Below, one piece after another: positions 23,480 through 31,094 of a stretch of DNA of 33,994 nt. The position numbers and the translations under genes were made by a program. The stretch's first letter is position 1. Every line of letters starts with the position of its first letter. This stretch comes from PALSA-660 sp036508075 (GTDB taxonomy: Bacteria; Actinomycetota; Coriobacteriia; Anaerosomatales; PALSA-660): positions 1-33,994 of the forward strand of contig DATCIA010000105.1 of assembly GCA_036508075.1 (NCBI GenBank), read 5' to 3'. The notes under the pieces were generated by a model that made no database searches, was not told the DNA's origin, and worked only from the letters and a program-made list of their open reading frames with translations.

Positions 23480-23976
23480 AGCGGTACCGACTCTCTCAGA
23501 ACGTTGCCCCGCAGACGGGGCTTCACGATGGCGGCGTTGAGAAGGTCCACCCGCCGTCCGAAGGCGACTGACAGGTCCTCGATCGCGTCTGCGACAAGCT
23601 CGAACGTGTAGCCCTCGGGGAAGTCGGCCACAAGGTCCAGATCACTTGCCGGTGTGTCGTCTCCTCGCGCCACCGAACCGAACACGCGCACGTTCTGCAG
23701 ACCGTAGCCTGCAGCGATCCTCGCGAGAGTCTCGCGGTGCCGCGCAAGGAGCGCCGAGGGGCGCTCCGGCGCAAGCGCGACGGCGGGTTCGCGGCCGAGC
23801 GCGGCCGCCGCACGGGAGAGCGTGGCGACGGTAACGGACTCGTCGGCGGGGTCCAGCACACGCCCGACAGTGGAGCGGTCGGAATGCATGCGACGCGCAA
23901 GCTCTGCGCGGCTCACGCCGTCACGCTGCATCACCGCGGTGAGTTCGGCGGCATAGGCCGCCTTGGTCGCGCTCAT
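23476..23976 (-). CDS. Fusion of HTH domain and minimal nucleotidyltransferase (MNT)
   Basis: 166 residues from the ATG at 23976, with GAAGGGAA about 7-9 bases upstream. An earlier ATG at 24015 would start inside the palindromic promoter region. The N-terminal Xre/Cro-type helix-turn-helix is at about 19-62 (VSRAELARRMHSDRSTVGRV then TLSRAAAALG). The C-terminal MNT nucleotidyltransferase has VFGSVARGD (GS at 100-101), SDLDLVADF (Asp112, Asp114) and a third acidic position RRVDLL (Asp144), so the catalytic set looks complete. Family knowledge: MNT proteins pair with HEPN RNases as antitoxins (MntA) that AMPylate the toxin, or act alone. No HEPN gene is visible next to it, only a small coupled ORF. 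The HTH suggests autoregulation. Confidence 0.85.
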   Translation of the reverse strand: MSATKAAYAAELTAVMQRDGVSRAELARRMHSDRSTVGRVLDPADESVTVATLSRAAAALGREPAVALAPERPSALLARHRETLARIAAGYGLQNVRVFGSVARGDDTPASDLDLVADFPEGYTFELVADAIEDLSVAFGRRVDLLNAAIVKPRLRGNVLRESVPL

Positions 23977-23998
23977 CGGGCTGTTCCCTTCGGGCCAA

Positions 23999-24020
23999 GG
24001 TGTCTTATATATCATACACC
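23999..24020 (-). promoter_or_regulatory. AT-rich imperfect palindrome with -10, upstream of the HTH-MNT gene
   Basis: This 22-base element has ends ggtgt and acacc and the core atatat; 18 of 22 positions are symmetric. On the minus strand it contains TATGAT, a good -10 hexamer, about 35 bases before the chosen ATG. It is a plausible self-binding site for the gene's own HTH domain. Confidence 0.55.
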
Positions 24021-24067
24021 CTCGGCACGACGCCGGGCGGGCGTTCTCCCCGACCGAGCGGACGCCG

Positions 24068-25357
24068 CTACTCGCCCGTGCTCGCGGGAGCGGCGCCGTC
24101 GGACGCTCCCCCTCCGCCGCCGCGACGGCGACGCCGGCGCTTCGGAGCGGAGGACGTTGCCGCGCCCGAGGGAGCCGACTGCGGCTTCGGCGTATTCGTC
24201 GGTGCGCCCTTGGGCTGCTTGTTCCCGGAGCGCGAGCGCCTCGGCTTCTGAGCTGCGGGAGTCGCCGCGGCCGGAGCCGCGCTTTCGGCACCGCCGCCTC
24301 CGCCACCCCGACGCCTGCGGCGGCGGCTGGAGCCGGTCCGCTCGGGCTCGAGGTCGGACGCGGCCGGGGCCGCGGGCGCGTCGGTGGAGCTCGGCGCGAC
24401 GACGGTCGACCGACGGTTGCTCGATTCGGTGAGCTTGCGCTCGCGCGGCTGGATGACCGACGAGTTGGAGAAGTCGATCCCCATCGAGGCGATCGAGCGT
24501 TCGAGCGCCTCGGCCTTGACCGCGCACGGGCATCCGGCCCCGTGTCCGCCCTTGCCGCCGCAACCGCACTCCATCTCGTCCAGCCCGAAGGTGACGCGGG
24601 TGCCGTCCTCCTTGCGCATGGTGATGCGCTCGCGCGGCGTGTCCATGTCGACCACCTTGGCGAGCTGGTCGCCCACGCTCACGATCGCGCCCTTCTTGGG
24701 GGCCCGGCTGTGGAAATCCTTGTAGGCGTCGTACTCGTAGCGAAGACAGCACATCAGCCGGCCGCACAGCCCCGAGATCTTCAGCGGGTTGAGCGGAAGG
24801 TCCTGCTCTTTGGCCATGCGGATCGAGACGGGCTGGAACTCGCCGCCGAAGCGCACGCAGCACAGCTGCTCGCCGCAGTGCCCGAGCCCTCCGACCATGC
24901 GGGCCTCGTCACGCACGCCGATCTGGCGCATGTCGACCCGCAGCCTGAACTTGGACGCGAGGTCGCGGACCAGTTCTCGGAAGTCGATCCGCTCCTCGGC
25001 CACGAAGTAGAAGATCGCACGCTCGTCGTCGAAGAGGAACTCGACGTCGGTGGGCTTCATCTCGAGCTTGTGCTGGGCCACCAACGCACGGTAGACCGGC
25101 ATGGCCGCACGCTCGCTCGCGTGCAGCTCCGCCGCCTTCGCGATGTCGGCGGGCGTCGCGACGCGCACGAGACGGTTGGAGACTTCGGGCAGCTCGTGCG
25201 GCCCGCGCTCATGTGCGGCGCGGCTGACGCGTCCGAGTTCCGTTCCACGCTCGGTGCTGACAACGACGACGTCGTCCACATGAAGATCGAAATCCGCGGG
25301 ATCAAACGGCACCGCGGACGCTGCGTTCCTTAGGGTGATTCCCACGATCGTGGGCAT
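24068..25357 (-). CDS. ricT: PSP1-domain protein RicT (YaaT family) with long Arg/Gly-rich tail
   Basis: 429 residues from the ATG at 25357 (CAGGAGG 7 bases upstream; overlaps the holB end by 28 bases). The PSP1 core spans about 1-265, with the family cysteines GHCGEQLCCVRFGGEF (Cys161, 166, 167) and SGLCGRLMCCLRYEYD (Cys198, 203, 204), plus a further CGCGG/GCPC cluster at about 264-278. In Bacillus, RicT with RicA and RicF carries [4Fe-4S] clusters and steers RNase Y in mRNA maturation. The tail from about 305 on is disordered, basic and Ala/Pro/Ser-rich, and holds two R6-G5/6 blocks (345-356 and 407-417). Such a tail suggests RNA binding and is longer than in typical RicT. It is the last gene of the tmk-holB-ricT block. 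Confidence 0.92.
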   Translation of the reverse strand: MPTIVGITLRNAASAVPFDPADFDLHVDDVVVVSTERGTELGRVSRAAHERGPHELPEVSNRLVRVATPADIAKAAELHASERAAMPVYRALVAQHKLEMKPTDVEFLFDDERAIFYFVAEERIDFRELVRDLASKFRLRVDMRQIGVRDEARMVGGLGHCGEQLCCVRFGGEFQPVSIRMAKEQDLPLNPLKISGLCGRLMCCLRYEYDAYKDFHSRAPKKGAIVSVGDQLAKVVDMDTPRERITMRKEDGTRVTFGLDEMECGCGGKGGHGAGCPCAVKAEALERSIASMGIDFSNSSVIQPRERKLTESSNRRSTVVAPSSTDAPAAPAASDLEPERTGSSRRRRRRGGGGGGAESAAPAAATPAAQKPRRSRSGNKQPKGAPTNTPKPQSAPSGAATSSAPKRRRRRRGGGGGASDGAAPASTGE

Positions 25358-26475
25358 ACACGTGCCTCCTGTATCTCGAACAGCATGGCCTCGACGGCCA
25401 GCTGGGGGCTCACATTATACGAGACGCGGCGCCGGGCGCGGCGGACCGCTTCCAGAGCCTCTTCGACGGCCGCCGGACTCATGCAGTCCCCGGCCACCGC
25501 TATGTCGTCCGCGGCGTCGCGATTCGCGATGTGCGCGCCCGCTCCGACCGACGACGCGAGCGCGTCGCGCAGCCAGCTCTCCGCTATCGCGAACAGCTCT
25601 GCGACCGACTCCCGCTCGCGCGCCGTCAACTCGCGCTTGTTGCGCGCTTCTACGTCCTTGACCTGCGCCTGGCGTCCCATGAACTCGACGCGCTCGCGCA
25701 TCTCGCTCTCCTGGCGCGCCTTGACGTCCTCGAGCGGCGCGCGCACCGCTTTGAGCAGTTCCCGTGCCGAGACCAACACATCGCGCCCGTCCATGACCGG
25801 CAGGTCGCGCATCACGGAGAGCATCGCGGCCCTCCCCTCCTTGCGCTGCGGGCTGCGCAGGAACTCCAGAGCGCGGGGTGCGATGCCCGAGGATGCGGCG
25901 AGCGCGGCACGGGCCTCGTCCACGCCGGCGCCCGTCCGCTCCGCCAACAGAGCGACGGCGTGCGACGGTGAGAGCAACGCGAAGCGGACGACCTGGCAGC
26001 GCGAGACTATCGTCGGCAGCACGGAATCGTAGTCGTCGGTGAGCAGCACGATGCGCACGGACGGGGGCGGTTCCTCGAGCGCCTTGAGGAACGCATTGGC
26101 CGACGAGTCACCGAGCGCCTCGGCGTGCTTGATGATGTAGACCTTCGCGTGCCCGTCGGCCGGAGCGAGCCACATGTCGGGCACCAGCTCGTCACGGACC
26201 TGCTCGACGAGGTAGGTCGCCGCTCCCAGCGGCTCCACCACGCGGACGTCCGGGTGCGCGCCCCTGCGCACGCGCGCGCACGCGGGACACGTGCCGCAGC
26301 CCAGGTCGTCGCAGATGAACGCGCAGGCGAGCGCCGTCGCGGCCGTGAGCTTGCCCGACCCCATGGGGCCGACGAACAGGTAGGCGTGAGAGGTCGAGCC
26401 GTTGGTCACGGCGGCACGCAGATAGCCCGCCACCCGGTCCTGGCCGACGAGCTCGTCGAAGACGGAGGCGGTCAC
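25330..26475 (-). CDS. holB: DNA polymerase III delta' subunit
   Basis: A clamp-loader AAA+ subunit, 381 residues. Visible are VFDELVGQDRV, Walker A GPMGSGKL at 36-43, a zinc module with Cys55, Cys60, Cys63 and Cys66 (CGTCPAC), KVYIIKHAEAL, ANAFLKALEEPP (family signature after Walker B, which is degenerate as usual for delta') and VSRCQVVRF (the SRC arginine-finger motif). It acts with tau/gamma and delta to load the sliding clamp. The GTG at 26475 overlaps the tmk stop (GTGA). The residues after about 230 are divergent, with a charged helix (QESEMRERVEFMGRQAQVKD), as is common for the collar domain. Confidence 0.93.
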   Translation of the reverse strand: MTASVFDELVGQDRVAGYLRAAVTNGSTSHAYLFVGPMGSGKLTAATALACAFICDDLGCGTCPACARVRRGAHPDVRVVEPLGAATYLVEQVRDELVPDMWLAPADGHAKVYIIKHAEALGDSSANAFLKALEEPPPSVRIVLLTDDYDSVLPTIVSRCQVVRFALLSPSHAVALLAERTGAGVDEARAALAASSGIAPRALEFLRSPQRKEGRAAMLSVMRDLPVMDGRDVLVSARELLKAVRAPLEDVKARQESEMRERVEFMGRQAQVKDVEARNKRELTARERESVAELFAIAESWLRDALASSVGAGAHIANRDAADDIAVAGDCMSPAAVEEALEAVRRARRRVSYNVSPQLAVEAMLFEIQEARVCPRSWESP

Positions 26476-27122
26476 GACCGCGTCCGGCCGGAGGTCGCGC
26501 GCTCACCCGCCGGGTGCGCGCTGACGGCGGCCCACACGCGCTCGGCGACGTCTTCGACCGTGCCCGAGGCGTCCACGGTCACGAAGCGCTGCGGCTCGGC
26601 GGCGGCGATCTCGGTGAACCCGGCGATCACGGCGCGGTGGAACTCGATCGACTCGGCCTCGATGCGGTCGGCGCCGCCCGTGGTGGCGCGCCGCAGGGCC
26701 TCGCCCGTCTCCAGGGACAGCAGGACGGTGAGGTCGGGACGAACACCCCCGGTGGCGGCGAGGTTCAGGGTTCGGACCATCTCCGCACCGAGTCCGCGGC
26801 CATAGCCCTGGTATGCGGTGGAGGAGTCGAAGAAGCGGTCGCACACGACGACCTCGCCGCGCCCGAGCGCCGGGACGATCACGGTAGCGGTGAGCTCGGC
26901 GCGCGCGGCCTCGTAGAGCAGCAGCTCGGCGCGCGGCGAGATGGTGAAACCGGGGTGGTCGAGCACGATGGCGCGCACGCGGTCGCCCACAGGCGTGCCG
27001 CCGGGCTCGCGGAGCTCGAGCACGGTGGCCCCGGCCGCGCGCAGACGCTCGGCCAGCAACCCGGCCTGCGTCGACTTGCCGACGCCCTCGCCGCCCTCGA
27101 TGGTGATGAACTGTCCGCTCAC
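26472..27122 (-). CDS. tmk: Thymidylate kinase
   Basis: Phosphorylates dTMP to dTDP, the step needed for dTTP supply. 216 residues from the GTG at 27122, which overlaps the fumB stop and has GGAGG 5 bases upstream. A GTG at 27134 would add four residues and lie deeper in fumB. Visible are the P-loop GGEGVGKST at 10-18, LREPGGTPVGDRVR, the DRFFDSSTAYQGYGRGL segment (the DR-(Y/F)-x-(D/S)S motif) and the lid-region LRRATTGGADRIE. The next gene, holB, is its usual neighbour. Confidence 0.95.
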   Translation of the reverse strand: MSGQFITIEGGEGVGKSTQAGLLAERLRAAGATVLELREPGGTPVGDRVRAIVLDHPGFTISPRAELLLYEAARAELTATVIVPALGRGEVVVCDRFFDSSTAYQGYGRGLGAEMVRTLNLAATGGVRPDLTVLLSLETGEALRRATTGGADRIEAESIEFHRAVIAGFTEIAAAEPQRFVTVDASGTVEDVAERVWAAVSAHPAGERATSGRTRS

Positions 27123-27667
27123 GATGTCCTCCACGCCGCCGGGGCCTCAGCGTAGAGGTCGGCGCCGAGGGTGTCGATGGCGACGAACACGGGGAAGCGC
27201 TCGAAGGTGATGCGCCGCAGCGCCTCGGTGCCCAGTTCGGGCCAGGCGACGACCTCGGAAGCGGTGACGTGCCGGGCCAGCAGCGCGGCGGCCCCGCCGA
27301 CGGCGGCGAAGTAGACGGACCCGGTGGCGACGCAGGCGGCGACGACCTCCGCCGAGCGCGCGCCCTTGCCGATCGTGGCGACGATGCCGGCGCGCAGCAG
27401 CGCCGGCGTCCAGAGGTCCATGCGCTTGGCGGTGGTGGGTCCGATGGCTCCCGCGGGACGGCCCGCGGCCGGAGGTGTGGGGCCGGCGTAGAACAGCGTC
27501 GCGCCGGCGAGCCCGAACGGCAGCTCATCGTCGCGTTCGAGCGCGATGGTGAGCAGTGCGTGCCCGGCGTCGCGCGCGGTGTAGACAGCGCCCGTGAGCG
27601 CGACCTCGTCGCCCGCGCGCAGGCTCGCCACGTCCTCACGCGTCAGCGGGAGCGTCAGCTCACGCAT
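27119..27667 (-). CDS. Class I fumarate hydratase, beta (C-terminal) subunit
   Basis: 182 residues. With the alpha subunit encoded at 29168-30007 it should form the oxygen-sensitive [4Fe-4S] fumarase (fumarate + water = malate) in the cytosol. The diagnostic motif GPTTAKRMD is at 76-84, followed by GIVATIGKGARS and VTASEVVAWPELGTEALRRI. The L-tartrate dehydratase beta subunit has the same motifs; fumarase is preferred because mdh is in the operon. The ATG at 27667 overlaps the transporter gene by 8 bases. Its ribosome binding site GGAGG lies inside the 12-base palindrome cggaggcctccg (27668-27679), which could limit initiation unless translation of the upstream gene opens it. Confidence 0.9.
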   Translation of the reverse strand: MRELTLPLTREDVASLRAGDEVALTGAVYTARDAGHALLTIALERDDELPFGLAGATLFYAGPTPPAAGRPAGAIGPTTAKRMDLWTPALLRAGIVATIGKGARSAEVVAACVATGSVYFAAVGGAAALLARHVTASEVVAWPELGTEALRRITFERFPVFVAIDTLGADLYAEAPAAWRTS

Positions 27668-29171
27668 CGGAGGCCTCCGTGCCCGGGCGCTTGGCGCGCC
27701 AGTCGATCGCGCGCGATGCGTAGACCGCGGCCCCGAGCACGATGGCGGAAGCGAACAGCAGGGTGATGCGAGGGCCCGTGAGCACGAGACGCGCAGGATC
27801 GCCGCCCGACGCGGTGACGACGCTGCGGACGATGCCGCCCACGATGTCCCCCACCGGGGCGGTCAGCACCATCGAGCCCAGCAACGCGACCCGGATGATC
27901 GACTCGAGCGCCGCGAAGATCCTGCCGCGCACCTCGTCGACGACGGTCTCGGAGACGTAGGTGTTGCCGGCCACCGTCACCCCTGCGAGGAAGAAGCCCG
28001 CTCCGGTGCCGAACACGGCCGCTATCCAGTAGATCCCGACCGACGAGAAGCCGAGCATCGACAGCCCGAAGCCGGCGATACCGGCCACGAACAGCAGCTC
28101 GAGCGAGAGGCGCTGGGCGATGCGCGGGACGGTGACCGCCCCGATGAACATCCCCAGGCCCAGGAACACGAGCATGAAGGTCTGGGGCGCCTGGGTGGCC
28201 ACGCGCTGGATCGGCGGTACCAGGTCGAGGAACGGGATGCCGCCGACCAGGTTCGACTGCACGTAGACCAGCCCGACGGACACGATAGCGCCGCCGCCGA
28301 GGATCGCGAAGCCCACCGAGAGCAGGAACGCGCGCAGCTCCTTGTGGTCGCGCAGGATCTCCCACGACTCGATGACGTCCTTGCCCATGAGCCGCAGGTC
28401 GAGTGCGCGCTCGCGGCGTTCCATCCGCTTGACCCGGATGGTCGCGATCATCGCGGCCGAGAGCATGAACGAGAAGAAGTCGAGCACGATGCCGCCCTGC
28501 GGGCCCGCGAGGTCGGGATAGCTCGCCACGAATCCCGAGAAGAACGGCACCTGCGCCGCGATGATCAGCTTCAGCAGCGCCGCGAACACCGCGATGAAGG
28601 CGCCCGAGGCGAGCAGGCCGACGAGCATGCTCGCCTGCTGGGTGGTGTAGGACATGCCGTTGGCGGCGGCGAGGTCGCGGTCCTCGACGATCATCGGGAT
28701 GATCGCGTTCTTCGCCGGCACGAACAGCAGGTTGCAGATCTCCATCATGAACGTGATCGAGTAGATGAGTGCGAGTGCGACGCCGGCGGGCACCAGGCCC
28801 GGGATGCTCGCCCCGAGCAGACCGAGGCACAGCACGCCGTTGATGATGTCGCACGCGATCATCAGCCTGCGCCGGTCGAAGCGGTCGACCAGCACACCGA
28901 GCACGGAGCCGATCAGCAGCGACGGGATGATCTTGGCGATCATGATGCCCGCCACGGCCATCGACGAGCCCGGGGCCAGCTTGGTGACCAGCGGGATCAG
29001 GAGGCCGATGACCAGCCAGTCGCCCACGCCCGAGATGGTCTGGCCGATCCAGAGGTTGCGGAAGCTGCGGTTGGACAGCAGCCGCCGGTACCCGCCGTTG
29101 GCGGTGAGGGCCGACTCGGAGCCCGCGGGCGCCTCGCCGATCCCGGTTGTCATGTGGTCCTCGAGCGTCAT
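27660..29171 (-). CDS. Major facilitator superfamily transporter, substrate unknown
   Basis: 503 residues from the ATG at 29171 (ATGA overlap with fumA; GGGAG 5 bases upstream). An ATG at 29153 is a close alternative. About 12 transmembrane segments are visible with a cytoplasmic central loop (VKRMERRERALDLRLMGKDV). The loop-2 signature reads GVLVDRFDRRRLMIACD, close to the MFS GxLaDRxGRR motif, and RSFRNLWIGQTISGVGDWL at the N-terminus is typical of the MFS_3/enterobactin-exporter-like group. It sits between the two fumarase subunit genes, all translationally coupled. That invites the idea of a dicarboxylate carrier, but the family mostly contains drug and siderophore exporters, so no substrate is assigned. 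Confidence 0.88.
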   Translation of the reverse strand: MTLEDHMTTGIGEAPAGSESALTANGGYRRLLSNRSFRNLWIGQTISGVGDWLVIGLLIPLVTKLAPGSSMAVAGIMIAKIIPSLLIGSVLGVLVDRFDRRRLMIACDIINGVLCLGLLGASIPGLVPAGVALALIYSITFMMEICNLLFVPAKNAIIPMIVEDRDLAAANGMSYTTQQASMLVGLLASGAFIAVFAALLKLIIAAQVPFFSGFVASYPDLAGPQGGIVLDFFSFMLSAAMIATIRVKRMERRERALDLRLMGKDVIESWEILRDHKELRAFLLSVGFAILGGGAIVSVGLVYVQSNLVGGIPFLDLVPPIQRVATQAPQTFMLVFLGLGMFIGAVTVPRIAQRLSLELLFVAGIAGFGLSMLGFSSVGIYWIAAVFGTGAGFFLAGVTVAGNTYVSETVVDEVRGRIFAALESIIRVALLGSMVLTAPVGDIVGGIVRSVVTASGGDPARLVLTGPRITLLFASAIVLGAAVYASRAIDWRAKRPGTEASDA

Positions 29172-30007
29172 GCGATCTCCCGATGGGCGGAGCGCACGGC
29201 GCAGCAGCCCAGGTTGACGGCCACGGGCAACGCTGCGATGTGGCACGGGGCGGTCACGACGTGGACGGCCAGGGCCGTCGCTCGCCCGCCGAGACCGGCG
29301 GGGCCGATCCCGGTGGCGTTGATCTCACGGAGCAGCGCCGACTCGAGGCCCTCGGCCCAGGTGCTCTCGGCCGGCGATCCGACCTCGCGCAGCAGCGCCT
29401 TCTTGGCGAGAGCGGCGACGGTGTCGAAGGTACCGCCGACGGCGACGCCCACGAGAAGCGGCGGACAGGCGCCGGTTGCCTTGGCCTGCACCGTCTCGAG
29501 GACGAAGCGGCGCACGCCGTCGATGCCGGCGGACGGGGGCAGCATCGCGAGCGCGCTCGCGTTGTCGCTTCCGCCGCCCTTGAGCATGACGTCGACCTCG
29601 GCGCCCGTTCCCGGACGCAGCGCGACGGTCAGGATCGCGGGCGTGTTGTCGGAGGTGTTCGTGCGATCGAACAGCGCGTCGCGCACCATGGACATCCGCA
29701 GGCCGTTGGCGAGATAGGCGCCCGAGACTGCCTCGTCCGCGACTGCCTGCAGATCGCCCGGCAGCGGCTGATCCACGCCGAGCGTCAGGCGCACCCACGC
29801 GCTGCCGGTGTCCTGGCACAGCGGCACCCGGTCGGCGCACGCGATGTCGGAGTTCTCGAGCAGCTGATCGAGCACGGCACGGCCGCGCTCGGAGGGCTCG
29901 GTGTCGAGTGCGGCAAGCAGGGCGGCGCGAACGTCGGCGCGCAGGGTGACGGCGGCCTCACCGACCGCGGACGAGATCGCCTCAACGAGCGCCGCGCGGG
30001 TCACCAT
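29168..30007 (-). CDS. Class I fumarate hydratase, alpha (N-terminal) subunit
   Basis: 279 residues from the ATG at 30007, which shares one base with the mdh stop (TGATG). It is the cluster-binding subunit: likely [4Fe-4S] ligands are Cys64 (PLCQDTG), Cys181 (TGACPPLLVG) and Cys268 or 269 in PVAVNLGCCAVR. Other signatures are NTSDNTPAIL, LKGGGSDNASAL and VTAPCHIAALPVAVN. The length matches split alpha subunits. The sequence does not exclude tartrate dehydratase, but the malate dehydrogenase gene directly upstream argues for fumarase. The beta subunit gene is displaced downstream by the transporter gene. Confidence 0.92.
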   Translation of the reverse strand: MVTRAALVEAISSAVGEAAVTLRADVRAALLAALDTEPSERGRAVLDQLLENSDIACADRVPLCQDTGSAWVRLTLGVDQPLPGDLQAVADEAVSGAYLANGLRMSMVRDALFDRTNTSDNTPAILTVALRPGTGAEVDVMLKGGGSDNASALAMLPPSAGIDGVRRFVLETVQAKATGACPPLLVGVAVGGTFDTVAALAKKALLREVGSPAESTWAEGLESALLREINATGIGPAGLGGRATALAVHVVTAPCHIAALPVAVNLGCCAVRSAHREIA

Positions 30008-30945
30008 CACTTGCCCGCCGACTCCAGCGCGGCGATCTGCTCGGCGATCGAGGCGGCCGACGCTTGAACGGCGGCGAGTTCCGCGGGCTCCAGCGTCAGC
30101 TCGGGGACCGAGAGCACGCCGGAGCGGCCGAGCAGCGCCGGGACGGTCATGTGGACACCGCTGACGCCGTAGGCGCCGTCGAGCCGCACGCATGCGGGCA
30201 ACACCGAGGACTCCTCGGCGAGCAGGGCCTCGACCATCGCGGCGACGGAGACGCCGGGCGCGTAGAAGGCGCTCCCGGTCTTGAGCAGCGAGACGACCTC
30301 GGCGCCCCCGAAGACCGTGCGACGCACGACCTCGGCGACCTCCTCGGCCGGCAGCAGTTCGGTGAGCGGCCGCCCGGCGACCGTGGACAGACGCGGCAGC
30401 GGCACCATCGCGTCGCCGTGCGCCCCGACGACAAGCGCCTCGACCTCGCCGATCGACGCCCCGGTCGCCTCGGCGATGAAGTACGCGAAACGCGCGGAGT
30501 CCAGAACACCGCCCATCCCCATCACCTTGGACGACGGCAGGCCGGAGCGCTTCCAGGTCAGGTCGGTCATCACGTCGAGCGGGTTGGTCACGCACACGAG
30601 GATGGCATCGGGAGAGGCAGCGACCGCCCGGTCTACCACCTCGCCGACGATGCGCGAGTTCACCGCGAGCAGCTCGTCGCGGGTCATGCCGGGCTTGCGC
30701 GGGATGCCCGCGGTGATCACGACGATGTCGGAGCCCACGGTGCCGGCGTAGTCGTTGGTGCCCGCGACCCGCGGCGCGAAGCGCAGCACGGAGCGGGAGT
30801 GCATCATGTCGAGCGCCTTGCCCTGCGGCAGGCCCTCGGCGACATCGATGAGCATGACGTCGGTCACGTTGCGGACGGCCAACGTGAAGGCCGCCGTCGC
30901 ACCGACCTGACCGGCGCCGACGATGGTTACCTTGGGGTGCGACAC
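30007..30945 (-). CDS. mdh: NAD-dependent malate dehydrogenase (LDH-like type)
   Basis: 312 residues from the GTG at 30945, with GAGGAG 7 bases upstream. Oxidises malate to oxaloacetate with NAD in the cytosol. GAGQVGATAAF at 10-20 is the NAD-binding loop and Asp34 marks NAD over NADP. The substrate-specificity loop has Arg83 and Arg89 (GIPRKPGMTRDELL); Gln at the first position would mean lactate, so malate is indicated. LDSARF and the catalytic His176 (GAHGDAM) complete the set. It is the first gene of a tightly overlapping run with fumA, an MFS gene, fumB, tmk, holB and ricT. Confidence 0.94.
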   Translation of the reverse strand: MSHPKVTIVGAGQVGATAAFTLAVRNVTDVMLIDVAEGLPQGKALDMMHSRSVLRFAPRVAGTNDYAGTVGSDIVVITAGIPRKPGMTRDELLAVNSRIVGEVVDRAVAASPDAILVCVTNPLDVMTDLTWKRSGLPSSKVMGMGGVLDSARFAYFIAEATGASIGEVEALVVGAHGDAMVPLPRLSTVAGRPLTELLPAEEVAEVVRRTVFGGAEVVSLLKTGSAFYAPGVSVAAMVEALLAEESSVLPACVRLDGAYGVSGVHMTVPALLGRSGVLSVPELTLEPAELAAVQASAASIAEQIAALESAGK

Positions 30946-30985
30946 GGATCGGCTCCTCGCGCAGCGGACGAGCAGGACTCCCTCT

Positions 30986-31049
30986 AAAAGCGGCTCCGCG
31001 CCTCGCGCGGGTGCGCACGCTGAGGCGCGCGACTCGAAGGATTGTAGCA
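30986..31049 (-). promoter_or_regulatory. Extended -10 promoter and structured leader of the mdh operon
   Basis: On the minus strand TGCTACAAT (31041-31049) is an extended -10 with five of six consensus bases; no clear -35 is seen. Transcription would start near 31034, leaving a leader of about 90 bases. The leader contains an 8-bp hairpin (cgcgcctc at 30997-31004 with gaggcgcg at 31022-31029) and a TTTT run at 30986-30989. It could be an attenuator of the mdh operon. Alternatively the hairpin could be the terminator of the nitrilase-like gene with a coincidental -10. Confidence 0.45.
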
Positions 31050-31094
31050 TTCGGCCTCCGCGACTCCGCTTCTGCGGGCGGTCGGGGCGACCTG

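Noticed and set aside
30007..30945. Lactate dehydrogenase as an alternative identity for mdh.
   Set aside because: The specificity loop has Arg (GIPRKPGMTR) and the active-site motif is GAHGDA, both malate-type. Lactate enzymes have Gln and GEHGDS. The fumarase genes follow directly.
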